From Oscillospiraceae bacterium (GTDB lineage: Bacteria > Bacillota > Clostridia > Saccharofermentanales > Saccharofermentanaceae), in assembly GCA_902782125.1 (NCBI GenBank), contig CACZMA010000005.1, positions 62,001-126,000 on the forward strand: DNA of 64,000 nt, in the 5' to 3' direction. A model generated the notes under the pieces. It was not told where the DNA came from. It searched no databases and was given only the letters and a program-made list of their open reading frames with translations. The stretch's first letter is position 1; each line of letters begins with the position of its first letter. Positions 42,901 through 51,516 of this stretch are shown piece by piece. The position numbers and the translations under genes are program-made.

Positions 42901-43101
42901 CAGTACAACAACCTCGATCCGGCTACATATAAGCCTAACAGCGGCGACAAGATCGTCCTGCCTCCTGCAGGCATCTTCTCTGGTGAGATCACCACTGAGA
43001 CCGCAGCACCTGATGCAACCGCTGCTGACGCAGCCGCAGGCGCTGATACCGGCGAGACGACCGCTGCAGACGCAGTCGAAGGCGAGATCACGGTAAACTG
43101 A
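39925..43101 (+). CDS. PP2C-like (metal sites lost) - disordered linker - TM - LysM-like protein
   Basis: 1058 residues with GGAGG upstream. Residues 1-260 follow the PP2C phosphatase pattern (FSGVIVKDAEAFAVTIGSGLAFLYRDDTLFPLTD and DDCIILCNKAVYDSLGQREL), but the metal-binding GDSR, SDG and DN motifs have become GSGL, NKA and TP, so it is probably a pseudophosphatase. Residues ~265-870 are an Ala/Glu/Pro/Gln-rich low-complexity linker. One TM helix follows near 890-912 (FFGFCGVFLVCVIIMIVLIA), with basic residues before it, so the N-terminus is inside. The extracellular ~65 residues at ~955-1020 resemble LysM (YFVFSDYIGYRTWWDVFHYVYG ... NSGDKIVLPP). A link between cytoplasmic phospho-signalling and the cell wall is a reasonable guess. 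Confidence 0.75.
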   Translation: MATLTRLASTLTARYFPSQTLTDAFYMDGRLCGKRETRSADITMDKDAKGFFFSIFTHPAIQGFEPGDMPPFEPQLRALCNDVKVGNKDIDSLIEKFLSTAVGVAGNMKLSDTETRNPYFSGVIVKDAEAFAVTIGSGLAFLYRDDTLFPLTDAGIPMEPIDAYGNRVGDFQYYCSSKTANALWSNFFTLTPDDCIILCNKAVYDSLGQRELLRILTDAEDQCDAAGTIITQASARMPNTPMQFSISFVEGVTKQEKRGLFGFKKKDKDPEEEEMIQSTVDGGLVGKAAEASASAGFVNFATDTAAAAAGTAAAAGAAGAAGAAAAQGAGGVMFGDAAAAAASAAATAPEAPKVDFPETQETAEEISAEEVMKNIFGEMKASSAQDAETAKAAADLASQPAPEAVISAESSPFVASVEPEAPVAAPAPAAEEPVKMETVSQTAFVPDEDENSPTKPVEDLNSLFFAKGSDSILAKALQDQQDKFDATETKPEELKEEPQEPVVTAEPLKAPEVVNKAEEIVFAPGTIAGEPEAEAAAPAMTEPFDPYGKASSEELLDTPPLVFGDDANAPKPEQAPSEEVSDIPLPDFKLEEEKPEIKEEDKLNVDFPKESEPAAAPAEEAPAEAQPVSEAEQPFVLPFGNAVETINDVPASDDIPDMPVYDGGNFDTPENAINSEELAGTQAPDAYAYGDYNNQTISEQEQTPPYQPYGTEAFPQQDQQIYGAYNTQGGASMDENNGFVDFGNGDNGQNQFVDPESSYTPLQPEEGAAEFTSYQEQAYTPEPEQASASSSSGLDEEWFNNILGVDDSAPYTGQEGAADAYGYAASEGGADGIPSAQQQAQYTNPGQSSYRPSGEGPSNAGRPGAPKTASGAGRGGNGGGRKFKMTRNGYIFFGFCGVFLVCVIIMIVLIAKGCSKANVEETEPSVTSPLASEVEVTLPTAAPTTPAADAPIGYFVFSDYIGYRTWWDVFHYVYGIDIEDSTDARIAMILTYQYNNLDPATYKPNSGDKIVLPPAGIFSGEITTETAAPDATAADAAAGADTGETTAADAVEGEITVN

Positions 43102-43134
43102 TAGCGCCGCAGATAAAAATCAATTCTGCAACAA

Positions 43135-43178
43135 TTCCCCCTGAATCCAATAAAAACGGTTCAGGGGGATTCTTTTTT
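43135..43178 (+). terminator. Terminator after the PP2C-like/LysM gene
   Basis: CCCCCTGAATCC pairs with GGTTCAGGGGG (one bulged T), 9-nt loop, then TCTTTTTT. Confidence 0.9.
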
Positions 43179-43273
43179 GTATATTCGTACCATTAAGGCA
43201 AACTACAAAAAGACCTTGCGCAAGTATATAATAGCGGTGCTTAAGTCAAATACGCGCGAAAAGAGGTTTCATA

Positions 43274-44359
43274 ATGCATAAGAGACTCTACATTCCGGGA
43301 CCGGTCGAGGTAAGGCCCGACGTTCTCGAGAAGATGGCTACTCCCATGATCGGACACAGGACAAAGGACGCATCCGCACTTCAGCAGGGCATCTCCGAGA
43401 AGCTCCAGAAGGTAATGCAGACAAAGAACACCATCGTTCTGTCAACATCATCAGGCTCAGGTCTTATGGAGGGCGCGGTAAGGAGCTTTACCAAGACGCG
43501 CGCTGCTGTTTTCTCCATCGGTGCTTTCGGCAAGAGATGGTACAAGATGTGCACATCCAACGGAATCGAGGCAGACCTCTTCGAGTCAGAGCTCGGTCAG
43601 ATCACAACACCCGAGATGCTCGAGCAGGCACTCTCCACAGGCAAGTATGACCTTATCACGATCACACAGAACGAGACTTCCACAGGTATCCACAATCCCA
43701 TGGCAAGGCTCGCTGAAGTATACAAGAAGTATCCCGACGTTATCGTCTGCGTTGACGCCGTATCCTCAATGGGCGGCGATCTCATCCCCGTAGACGAGCT
43801 CGGCATCGACGTCTGCATCACTTCCTCACAGAAGTGCCTCGGACTTCCTCCGGGACTGGCTATCGCTTCCGTATCCGACAAGGCTATCGCCAAGGCGGAG
43901 ACAGTCGAGAACAGAGGACTCTACTTCGACTATCTCGAACTCGTAAAGTTCGTTAAGGAGAAGCCTTATCAGTATCCTTCGACACCTTCCGAGTCACACA
44001 TGTTCGCGCTCGACTACCAGCTCGACAGGATCCTCGAAGAGGGCATCGAGAACCGCTACAAGAGACACTGCGAGATGGCTGAGATCGTAAGAGACTGGGC
44101 AAGGAAGAACTGTGAGCTCTACTCCGATCCGGATAACCTCTCAGTTACGGTTACCTGCATCACGAATACGACAGGCCTCGCCTTCTCCGACATCAACAAG
44201 GCAATGGGCGAGAGGGGTTACCTCATGAGCAACGGCTACGGCCCGCTCAAGGACAAGACATTCAGGATCGCTCACATGGCTGACACCACAGTCGATGAGA
44301 TCAATCAGATGCTGAAGGACCTTGACGAGGTCATTGCAGAACTTAAGGCAAAAGCATAA
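43274..44359 (+). CDS. serC: Phosphoserine aminotransferase-like class V aminotransferase
   Basis: 361 residues with AAGAGG upstream. Class V PLP fold: YIPGPVEVRPDVLEKM at the start, STSSGSGLMEGAVRSF near residue 60, VCVDAVSSMGG near 160, and the Schiff-base Lys in SSQKCLGLPPG near 185. Its close type includes alanine-glyoxylate aminotransferase, but the next gene is 3-phosphoglycerate dehydrogenase, which makes phosphoserine aminotransferase (the archaeal/clostridial type, unlike E. coli SerC) the likely role. Cytoplasmic, second step of serine synthesis. Confidence 0.88.
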   Translation: MHKRLYIPGPVEVRPDVLEKMATPMIGHRTKDASALQQGISEKLQKVMQTKNTIVLSTSSGSGLMEGAVRSFTKTRAAVFSIGAFGKRWYKMCTSNGIEADLFESELGQITTPEMLEQALSTGKYDLITITQNETSTGIHNPMARLAEVYKKYPDVIVCVDAVSSMGGDLIPVDELGIDVCITSSQKCLGLPPGLAIASVSDKAIAKAETVENRGLYFDYLELVKFVKEKPYQYPSTPSESHMFALDYQLDRILEEGIENRYKRHCEMAEIVRDWARKNCELYSDPDNLSVTVTCITNTTGLAFSDINKAMGERGYLMSNGYGPLKDKTFRIAHMADTTVDEINQMLKDLDEVIAELKAKA

Positions 44360-44391
44360 ACATACCGAATATAGCAAAGGGGCACAGACAC

Positions 44392-46014
44392 ATGAAGATT
44401 CTTATTACCGAGAGCATTGCGGAAGATTCAGTTCAGTACTTAAGAGACAGAGGATATGAAGTCGAGGAGTACCTCGGTCATTCCCAGGAAGAGATCGAGC
44501 AGCACATTGCAGGCTTCGATGCGATCATCGTAAGATCTGCAACCAAGATCAACGAGACTCTCCTTAATAACGCTACCTGCCTCAAGGCAGTAGGAAGAGC
44601 CGGAACAGGTATCGACAACATCGATGTCAAGGCCTGCACCGAGCACGGCGTCATCGCTCTTAACACACCCACGGCAAACAACATGGCAGCAGGTGAGCTC
44701 GCAGTGGCTCAGGCATTCGCCATCTTCAGGAACACCATCCAGGCCAACGAAGGCGTTCACAACGACGACTTCAGAAGAGGCAACTGGGTAGGCGTTGAGC
44801 TCGAAGGCAAGACAGCCGGTGTCATCGGTCTCGGAAGGATCGGTTCCATCGTATCCAGGAAGCTCAAGGGCGTAGGCATGACTGTTATCGCATACGATCC
44901 TTATGTAGCTACCGAGAAGTTCGATAAGCTCGGCGTAAAGCGCTGCCAGACACTGGATGAGCTCCTCGCTGAAGCAGATCTCATCACACTGCACACACCT
45001 AAGACAAAGGAAACATACAACATGCTCTCCAAGGAGCAGCTCTATAAGTGCAAGAGAGGCGTCAGGATCGTCAACTGCGCCAGAGGCGGACTCGTTAACG
45101 AGCAGGATCTTGCAGATGCTCTCGCTGAAGGCCAGGTCGCAGCAGCAGCCATCGACGTATTCGATAAGGAGCCTTCCTACAACAAGCAGCCGGGCGAGCA
45201 GAACTTCGATAACGTTCTTCTCCACGCTCCTCACTGCATCATCACTCCCCACCTCGGTGCTTCCACTGTTGAGGCTACAGCCAAGGTAGGCCAGGGCATC
45301 GTAGAGCTCATCGACGGCGCACTTAAGGGCGAACTCGTTGCAGCGATCAACATGCCTCAGTTCTCCGGCAGCGTAGAAGAGATCAAGCCTTACTGCTCAC
45401 TCGCAGAGAAGATCGGTCTTATGTACTTCCAGGCTGAAGCAACTCCGATCAAGAAGGTCGAAGTCCGTTACAGAGGCGAGCTTGCAGAGAATTCCGGCAC
45501 GGGCATCATCACACTCTCGCTCATGATGGGACTTCTCAAGGGTATGGGCAACGATCACGTATCTTACGTTAATGCACAGGAGTGCATCGACGAGTGCGGT
45601 ATCCAGGTCGTAGAGACAAAGACAGAGTCAATCCAGAAATACAACAACCTCATCAACGTTAAGTTCTGCACAGAGGACGGCCGTGAGCTCAAGATCAACG
45701 GTACAGTATTCGGACCTGACACGGAGGTCATCGTATCCTTCTTCGGTTACGAGATGAACTGCCCGCTGTCTTCTACAGTCCTCGCCATCAAGAACAATGA
45801 TGTTCCGGGCGTTATCGGAAGGATCGCCACGATCCTCGGCAAGCACGATATCAACATCGCTTCCATGCACTGGGGAAGGAAGAACCAGGACGGTTCCGAC
45901 AACCCGCATGCTCAGGCTTTCGTTGCTGTTGAGCAGCCGATCTCCGAGGAGATAATCAATGAGCTTGCGAGTGCCGAAGGCGTTCTCCGCGTCTCGCTTC
46001 TCGAGCTTCAGTGA
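44392..46014 (+). CDS. serA: D-3-phosphoglycerate dehydrogenase
   Basis: 540 residues, the long SerA form. NAD-binding motif GVIGLGRIGSIVSRKLKG near residue 143; catalytic Arg in NCARGGLVNE near 230 and His in ITPHLGAST near 285. The C-terminal ~90 residues form an ACT domain (VPGVIGRIATILGKHDINIASMHWGR), which normally binds serine for feedback inhibition, preceded by an intervening domain (~320-440). First step of serine synthesis from glycolysis. It follows the aminotransferase by 32 bp in one operon and supplies the cysteine pathway of this window. Confidence 0.96.
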   Translation: MKILITESIAEDSVQYLRDRGYEVEEYLGHSQEEIEQHIAGFDAIIVRSATKINETLLNNATCLKAVGRAGTGIDNIDVKACTEHGVIALNTPTANNMAAGELAVAQAFAIFRNTIQANEGVHNDDFRRGNWVGVELEGKTAGVIGLGRIGSIVSRKLKGVGMTVIAYDPYVATEKFDKLGVKRCQTLDELLAEADLITLHTPKTKETYNMLSKEQLYKCKRGVRIVNCARGGLVNEQDLADALAEGQVAAAAIDVFDKEPSYNKQPGEQNFDNVLLHAPHCIITPHLGASTVEATAKVGQGIVELIDGALKGELVAAINMPQFSGSVEEIKPYCSLAEKIGLMYFQAEATPIKKVEVRYRGELAENSGTGIITLSLMMGLLKGMGNDHVSYVNAQECIDECGIQVVETKTESIQKYNNLINVKFCTEDGRELKINGTVFGPDTEVIVSFFGYEMNCPLSSTVLAIKNNDVPGVIGRIATILGKHDINIASMHWGRKNQDGSDNPHAQAFVAVEQPISEEIINELASAEGVLRVSLLELQ

Positions 46015-46047
46015 TCCTGAACGGGCCCCGTTAAGGGCACAAGTAAT

Positions 46048-47076
46048 ATGAAGTATCATTTCAGATGCAAGACCGGATGGCAAGGCTCGCCGTGCGGTCT
46101 TGTTTTCTTCAGAGACAGATATCACCTGTTCTATTCCACGAACCCCGATGCGGACCGCTATGGCAATATCTGCACGGGGCACGCCGTATCGGGCGACATG
46201 ATCGACTGGGAAGAGCAGGGCATAGTTGCAGGTCCCGGCGTTCACGCAGGATCTGCTCTTGTATCAGGAGACATGTTAAGGCTCTTCTATACCAGGGAAG
46301 ATTCTGCAGGGATCTTCGAAGCGGTCTCCGACGACGGATATGTTTTCGCGCAGAGCGAAGCCCCTGTGGCACTCCCGCCTGCAGGTAAAGATTATCAGAC
46401 CTTCAGGGATCCCTTTGTATTCGAAAACGAAGGCAGGTATTACATGACCGTGGGTGCCGGTTCTGACGGCGTTGCCAAGGTCCTGTTATATGAGTCGGAA
46501 GATCTCACAAGCTGGGATTACAAGTCTGAGCTCCTGTCGGATACGAGGTTCGGTTCGGCGATAGAATCACCTTCCGTCTTCAGGCTCGAAGATACCTGGG
46601 TGTTCATGATCCAGGGCCAGAGGCACGTTCCTTCGAGAGTGCTCATTGCCTGCGGGGAATTCGACGGAGAGAAGTTCATTTATGACGAGCCTGCTGATCC
46701 TTTCAAGCCTGTGGAGACGGGGACCGAGTTCTATAATCCCGTTCCTGCCGAAGACGAGGACGGCAACGTGGTCTTGATCGCCTGGCTGTTCAGCACGAAG
46801 CTCGGCAGGGGAATGCTGACTGTCCCGAGAGAGATGTTCCTGGACTTTAACGGCAGACCTGCACTTATGCCGGTGAGAGATCTCATGCCCGCACTTAAGA
46901 CGGAGAGCAGGTTCGTCGATTTCGACAAGGGAACATTAAGGATCTCGATAGAAGGCAGGACCCTATTCACCAAGCAGTACAGGGCTGAACCTGACATAGG
47001 CGTGATAGAAGACACTGAGACCGTCGAGCTCTTCCTTGACGGCGGCACCGAGAATATCTCACTCATCATCTGCTGA
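46048..47076 (+). CDS. GH32-like beta-propeller protein with altered nucleophile motif
   Basis: 342 residues, shorter than typical GH32 enzymes (the C-terminal beta-sandwich is reduced). Five-bladed propeller features: the N-terminal motif WMNDPNG of GH32 appears as WQGSPCG, so the nucleophile Asp is Ser; the RDP motif is kept (FRDPFVF near residue 125); the EC acid/base motif appears as ESPSVF near 175. Family members cleave sucrose or fructans. Loss of the nucleophile suggests a different chemistry, a binding role, or inactivity. It has no signal peptide, so it is cytoplasmic. It lies 33 bp after serA and may be read through from the serine operon. Confidence 0.82.
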   Translation: MKYHFRCKTGWQGSPCGLVFFRDRYHLFYSTNPDADRYGNICTGHAVSGDMIDWEEQGIVAGPGVHAGSALVSGDMLRLFYTREDSAGIFEAVSDDGYVFAQSEAPVALPPAGKDYQTFRDPFVFENEGRYYMTVGAGSDGVAKVLLYESEDLTSWDYKSELLSDTRFGSAIESPSVFRLEDTWVFMIQGQRHVPSRVLIACGEFDGEKFIYDEPADPFKPVETGTEFYNPVPAEDEDGNVVLIAWLFSTKLGRGMLTVPREMFLDFNGRPALMPVRDLMPALKTESRFVDFDKGTLRISIEGRTLFTKQYRAEPDIGVIEDTETVELFLDGGTENISLIIC

Positions 47077-47085
47077 GGGTTCGAT

Positions 47086-47658
47086 ATGAAGATATTGGAA
47101 CAGGGCAGAGACTATCTCATAGTCATTAAGGAAGCCGGCGAGAACAGCGAGAAGATGGGCGCTGAAGGTTATAACGCGCTCTACAGGCTCGATGTCCCGG
47201 TAAGGGGCATCCTGGTGCTGACATCCAAGGGAAGCACCATCGAAATCACCGGCAAGGAATATCTTCTTGTCTGCTCGGGCAAGTTCGAAGAAGACGAGAT
47301 CGAGATGACGGATCTTCTCTTCCACGATTCCAGGACGAACCGTACATTCCCGGTCAAGCGCATGAGGAAAGGCGTAAAAGAAGCAAAGCTCAGCGCGAAG
47401 ATACTGGGATACGATGAAGCAAATGACCTGTCGTTGGCATCCTGCGTACTGGGTACCGGCAGGACTCACCAGATAAGGACGCAGTTCGCGTCGAGGAAGC
47501 ACCCGCTCGCAGGCGACGGCAAATACGGCAGCCGCATCAAATGTCCTGTTGCCCTTATGTGCGCGGGAATCACCTATAAGACTTTAGCTTCCGGTGAGAC
47601 GAAGACGGTAAGGATAGAGCCGGAAGACGATTTTCCGTGGAATCTTTTCGCGAAGTAA
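47086..47658 (+). CDS. RluA-family pseudouridine synthase (short form)
   Basis: 190 residues. The catalytic Asp motif HRLDxxTSG appears as YRLDVPVRGILVLTS near residue 42, and the C-terminal GTGRTHQIRTQFA is near 138. There is no S4 domain and the N-terminus is short, so it is a minimal RluA-type enzyme acting on rRNA or tRNA uridines. It starts 9 bp after the GH32-like gene and converges on the DUF2298 gene with only 8 bp between stops. Confidence 0.85.
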   Translation: MKILEQGRDYLIVIKEAGENSEKMGAEGYNALYRLDVPVRGILVLTSKGSTIEITGKEYLLVCSGKFEEDEIEMTDLLFHDSRTNRTFPVKRMRKGVKEAKLSAKILGYDEANDLSLASCVLGTGRTHQIRTQFASRKHPLAGDGKYGSRIKCPVALMCAGITYKTLASGETKTVRIEPEDDFPWNLFAK

Positions 47659-47666
47659 GTAAACCT

Positions 47667-50375
47667 TTAAGTTACGGCAGATGCAGCGGCTGAGACCGTG
47701 TGCGGCGTAACCTTGTAGATGTTGAGATCTCCCGAAGAGAATACCAGTTCGCCGATCTGTGCGAAGGTGTTGTTGTTGTCGGCGTAGTAGGAGTATTTCT
47801 CGAGATTGCCGATGATGATGTATTCGATACCGTACTTGTTTACTATCGACTGTACCTGCTGCGCGTTGCCCGACAGGTAGATGATGTCGATGTCGTTATG
47901 TCTCGGCGTGATGTAGTTGTTGAATACGTCGTTCTGAGGGTCTGATTTCAGTGTGTCGGTCTCCTTGTCGACGATGCCGTGGAATCTCCAGAGCCATTCG
48001 TGAGTGGTCCAGCCGAACACCGTGGGAAGTCCCGTGTAAGAGGATACGACACACTTGTCTGTATAGCTGCTGCCGTAAGCCTCGCAGATGACAGGGCTGC
48101 CGGTGACGTTGGCATTGAACCATTCGATGCCGGCATAATAGTCGCCTAAGCTGACTGCGCCCTCGGTATAATCGAAGTTGCAGCTGTAGGTCTTGAGATA
48201 GACCGTGCCGTCGAGTCCTTTATAGTTCGACTTGCTGAGGTCGTCATAGCATCTCTGCTTCAGGGCGATGTAGGTATAGTGTGCGGGGACAAGGCAGAGC
48301 GCCAGTTCGACGAGTGCCAGGGCAAGAGCTCCGGAACTGAAGATGCCTTTCCTGCTGACTATCCAGAAAAGCCTGACGATGGAATATGCCATCGCGATCG
48401 AGAGCAGTATGAATGCCGCGAAAGTGAACTTGAACATCGTGTTGGACCTGAGATAGCCGCTGGTATAGATGTCTCTTACGTAGAATATCTCGGGCGCGAT
48501 CAGGAGCATGATGCCGATGACGACGATGCCGCAGACGAAGACGTCGATTATGTTGCGCTCTCCGACGAAAGCCTGCACCGGATTGGTATATTCAGACTTA
48601 TCCGGGCCGATCGGAACGATCTTCGAAGATGTGCCCTTCTTGGTGTGCGGCGCAGCGAGCCTGTAGTTCTTGGTGGCAGCGATCACGATGACGAAGACAA
48701 GACCGATCAATACGTGCGTGCCCCACAGGATGTAGAGCTGGAACGGATCGGAGGTGTTCTTTACTCTTCCGAGCGAGTTGGAGATCATGTCGAAGTTGAG
48801 ATTGAACGGGAGCGCCGTAAGGTGCGCCAGAGTAAAGAGGACGCTCATCTGGAAGGACGTTCTGTCCAGCGCGCAGGGATCGTAGAGCGTGAACAGATAT
48901 GCCACGCACGCCAGCGCCGCCTCGAAAATGACCAGCGCCAGAGGTTCGCTGCTGAACATCAGGTACAGGATAAGGATCGCCAGTACGTTGAACATGAAGA
49001 ACGATACTCCTACGAGGTCAGCAAACTTGAGCGATCTCTTGGTGTTGACGATAAGAAGTGCCATCGAGCAGACGATGAAGTAGATGAGGAAGTCCCAGTA
49101 GCTCGTCATCTGTGCAACACCCAGGAGGACTGATGCGAGGATGAGCTCGGTATAGAATGTCTCCTTGTATTCGACCGCGATCCTTCCGCCCGGAGACGAG
49201 AAGTTGAACTTGGTCCTCTTTGCCGTCTTCTCGATCTTGGAAGGGAAGTCCGTCTTGCAGATCAGGGCGAGCATGAGCGATGCGATGAGAAGCGATACCA
49301 TCATCGATATGACATGTGCGTGAAGGTCGCCTACGAGGTAGGAGTAGAACGGGAATTCCTCTATGGTATGGTCACCGCCGTTTATGGTTATCTCGGGGTT
49401 CCAGCCGATATATCTGGTGCTGTTCGGATAGTAGAAGCCGTCGGTCTCTCCGACTTCGAATCCCAGACCTTTGAAGAATGACAGAAGCCCGTTTCCGATG
49501 CTGTTCTCGTCGTAGAAGAAGGAGTGCGAATTACCCCAGAGCGAGACTGCGCATCCTGTGAGGATGCCGGCGAGATACTTGCAGAAGACATTCTCGTGAA
49601 GGCCGAACTTTACTGCGGCCTCATTCAGCATGATGCCGAGCGAGAAGCTCATTCCGAAGGGAATGGCGGTCGCGGTGCACATCGCGATGTTGTATCCGAC
49701 CTGCGGAGGTATGCATGATACCTTCAGCAGAAGGGCATACATGAACTGACCAAAATAGTAATAGTTGATGGGCTTGCCAGACAGCCACATATCGTTGGCG
49801 GGAAGCGCAGGATTCCTCAGCATCGACATGATGAAGCCGTAGTCCATGTACTTCTCCTGTCCGTTGATGATGGGATTGAAGCCCTTGAAGTAGCACATGA
49901 GTACGAGTATGAGGAAGAATGCGCACTCTTCGACCACGATGCGCTCGATGAACCCGGGCTCGGAGAGCTTGTCCATAAAGGACTTGCGAAGAGCGGGAAC
50001 GCCGTATGAGATGCCTGCGATGACCGCTGCCGCGACCAGTACGAGGACGAAGTTGAACGCATATATCTTCATATAAGTCAGTGTCCATACGAACAGGCTG
50101 ACGAAGATTATCGACATGGTCTGAGACATCATGAAGCCGCCGCTTCCGAACGAGCCGAAAAGCTTGGTTGCAATGGGAAGGGTAATAAGTGTTGCCGCGA
50201 AGAGGAACGCCGCCCATCTTAAGACATAGAGGGTGTCGGTCATTCCCATGGTAAGCGCGCCGATCGTAAACAGGAGCGCAAAGGGAATGAGAAGGAACAG
50301 CACCTTGGCGGGCGCTTCGATCAGGGATGATGACTTAGCGGATGTGTTTTTGAGACTGCTTACTGTCTTGGCCAT
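47667..50375 (-). CDS. DUF2298 polytopic membrane protein (putative glycosyltransferase)
   Basis: 902 residues with AAAGGA upstream. About 17 TM helices; the signature DUF2298 stretches are NPIINGQEKYMDYGF, GKPINYYYFGQ, GGDHTIEEFPFYSYLVGDLHAHV and the C-terminal VICEAYGSSYT-type segment. The fold resembles GT-C/PMT glycosyltransferases that use lipid-linked sugar donors, with acidic residues and the DLHAH motif on the outer face. Substrate unknown; an envelope or glycan function is inferred. Last gene of a DUF1015-oxidoreductase-DUF2298 operon. Confidence 0.88.
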   Translation of the reverse strand: MAKTVSSLKNTSAKSSSLIEAPAKVLFLLIPFALLFTIGALTMGMTDTLYVLRWAAFLFAATLITLPIATKLFGSFGSGGFMMSQTMSIIFVSLFVWTLTYMKIYAFNFVLVLVAAAVIAGISYGVPALRKSFMDKLSEPGFIERIVVEECAFFLILVLMCYFKGFNPIINGQEKYMDYGFIMSMLRNPALPANDMWLSGKPINYYYFGQFMYALLLKVSCIPPQVGYNIAMCTATAIPFGMSFSLGIMLNEAAVKFGLHENVFCKYLAGILTGCAVSLWGNSHSFFYDENSIGNGLLSFFKGLGFEVGETDGFYYPNSTRYIGWNPEITINGGDHTIEEFPFYSYLVGDLHAHVISMMVSLLIASLMLALICKTDFPSKIEKTAKRTKFNFSSPGGRIAVEYKETFYTELILASVLLGVAQMTSYWDFLIYFIVCSMALLIVNTKRSLKFADLVGVSFFMFNVLAILILYLMFSSEPLALVIFEAALACVAYLFTLYDPCALDRTSFQMSVLFTLAHLTALPFNLNFDMISNSLGRVKNTSDPFQLYILWGTHVLIGLVFVIVIAATKNYRLAAPHTKKGTSSKIVPIGPDKSEYTNPVQAFVGERNIIDVFVCGIVVIGIMLLIAPEIFYVRDIYTSGYLRSNTMFKFTFAAFILLSIAMAYSIVRLFWIVSRKGIFSSGALALALVELALCLVPAHYTYIALKQRCYDDLSKSNYKGLDGTVYLKTYSCNFDYTEGAVSLGDYYAGIEWFNANVTGSPVICEAYGSSYTDKCVVSSYTGLPTVFGWTTHEWLWRFHGIVDKETDTLKSDPQNDVFNNYITPRHNDIDIIYLSGNAQQVQSIVNKYGIEYIIIGNLEKYSYYADNNNTFAQIGELVFSSGDLNIYKVTPHTVSAAASAVT

Positions 50376-50388
50376 TTATATCTTTCCT

Positions 50389-51516
50389 TTATACCAGGCC
50401 TGCCAGATCGGTGATCTCTGTCTGGTTGTCTTCTGTCGCGTGTTTTTCCTCGGTCTCCTTTGCCTTGGCGATTATCTGTGAGCAGATGCTGCCGGCGAGC
50501 TGCACGACGGGGTCCATGTGGTTGACCGGCAAGTCTTTGGTCTGGAATCTTGTCAGGCCGGATGTGCAGATATAGAGGTTCTCGCAGGGGTTTGTAAGAT
50601 CGATGTCGGGGTATCTCTCCGATATCGCATAACGCGTCTTGGTAACGCGCCACGACTTTATATCGGACTTACGAAGGGACGGGTAGAGCTTCCTGAGCGC
50701 GGTAAAATACCTGGTCATGATGGAAGCGTCGGATTCTATCCAGAGGTTGTCCGTGGTAGAGCATCTTCCGGTGAGGTAGATGACGTTGCCGCCGTAACCG
50801 CGCTCTCCGAATCCTGCCGTGTGGTTGATTATGTTGTCGAAAGGCATGAAGTCCGGTGCGTGCTGGAAGAACATCTCGGAGATAGGCTTCTTCGATACCA
50901 GCATGACCGACAGTCCTGCCTTGTAGGTAACGTTCATCATGATGTCCCTCAGGTCGATCGGGATGGGAAGACCATGCGAGACGTTGACGAAGGTCCTGCA
51001 TGAACCCGTGAATATCAGATACCTGCTGTCGATGACGTATCTCGTGGAGTTGGTAAGGATGCAGGATGTGCGGTAGCCCTTGCTGCCGTCATCGGTGCCG
51101 AGCTCTGATATCTCGGCGACTGTCGTAGAAAAGAGGACGTGACTTCCGCAGTCCGTGATGTCCTGGATAAGGCTCGATACGAGGCATGAGAAACCGCCGT
51201 CAAAGTAACCTACCTTGCGGTGTGATGCCCTTCCTGCCCAGGTCGAATCGTACCAGTGGATCTTGTCTTCGACGCCCATCTCCCTTGCCAGGGACAACAG
51301 CGCCTTGTCGGATTTCCTGAGGTGATGGGGGAGGAGCTCCAGGTACTCTCTGCCGATTCTGGTGTAAGCCAGGAGTCCGCCGGGAGACGCAAGCTCTTCC
51401 ACGATCGATACGTGGAAGCCCGCCTTGGCAAGACGCATGCCGCAGGTCAGGCCCGACAGGCCGCTTCCCACGATACATACCGTCTTATCGAAATCCTTAT
51501 TCAGACCTTCCGTCAT
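50389..51516 (-). CDS. FAD-dependent oxidoreductase (amine oxidase/phytoene desaturase-like)
   Basis: 375 residues, AAGGAAG upstream. N-terminal Rossmann motif VCIVGSGLSGLTCGMRLAKAG with the ribose-binding acid in SIVEE. The rest has the flavin amine oxidase layout, including a C-terminal NLYICTSGL segment, but it is short and the substrate domain is divergent. Start overlaps the DUF1015 stop (ATGA). The substrate is unknown; the DUF2298 neighbour suggests lipid or glycan carrier chemistry. Confidence 0.78.
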   Translation of the reverse strand: MTEGLNKDFDKTVCIVGSGLSGLTCGMRLAKAGFHVSIVEELASPGGLLAYTRIGREYLELLPHHLRKSDKALLSLAREMGVEDKIHWYDSTWAGRASHRKVGYFDGGFSCLVSSLIQDITDCGSHVLFSTTVAEISELGTDDGSKGYRTSCILTNSTRYVIDSRYLIFTGSCRTFVNVSHGLPIPIDLRDIMMNVTYKAGLSVMLVSKKPISEMFFQHAPDFMPFDNIINHTAGFGERGYGGNVIYLTGRCSTTDNLWIESDASIMTRYFTALRKLYPSLRKSDIKSWRVTKTRYAISERYPDIDLTNPCENLYICTSGLTRFQTKDLPVNHMDPVVQLAGSICSQIIAKAKETEEKHATEDNQTEITDLAGLV

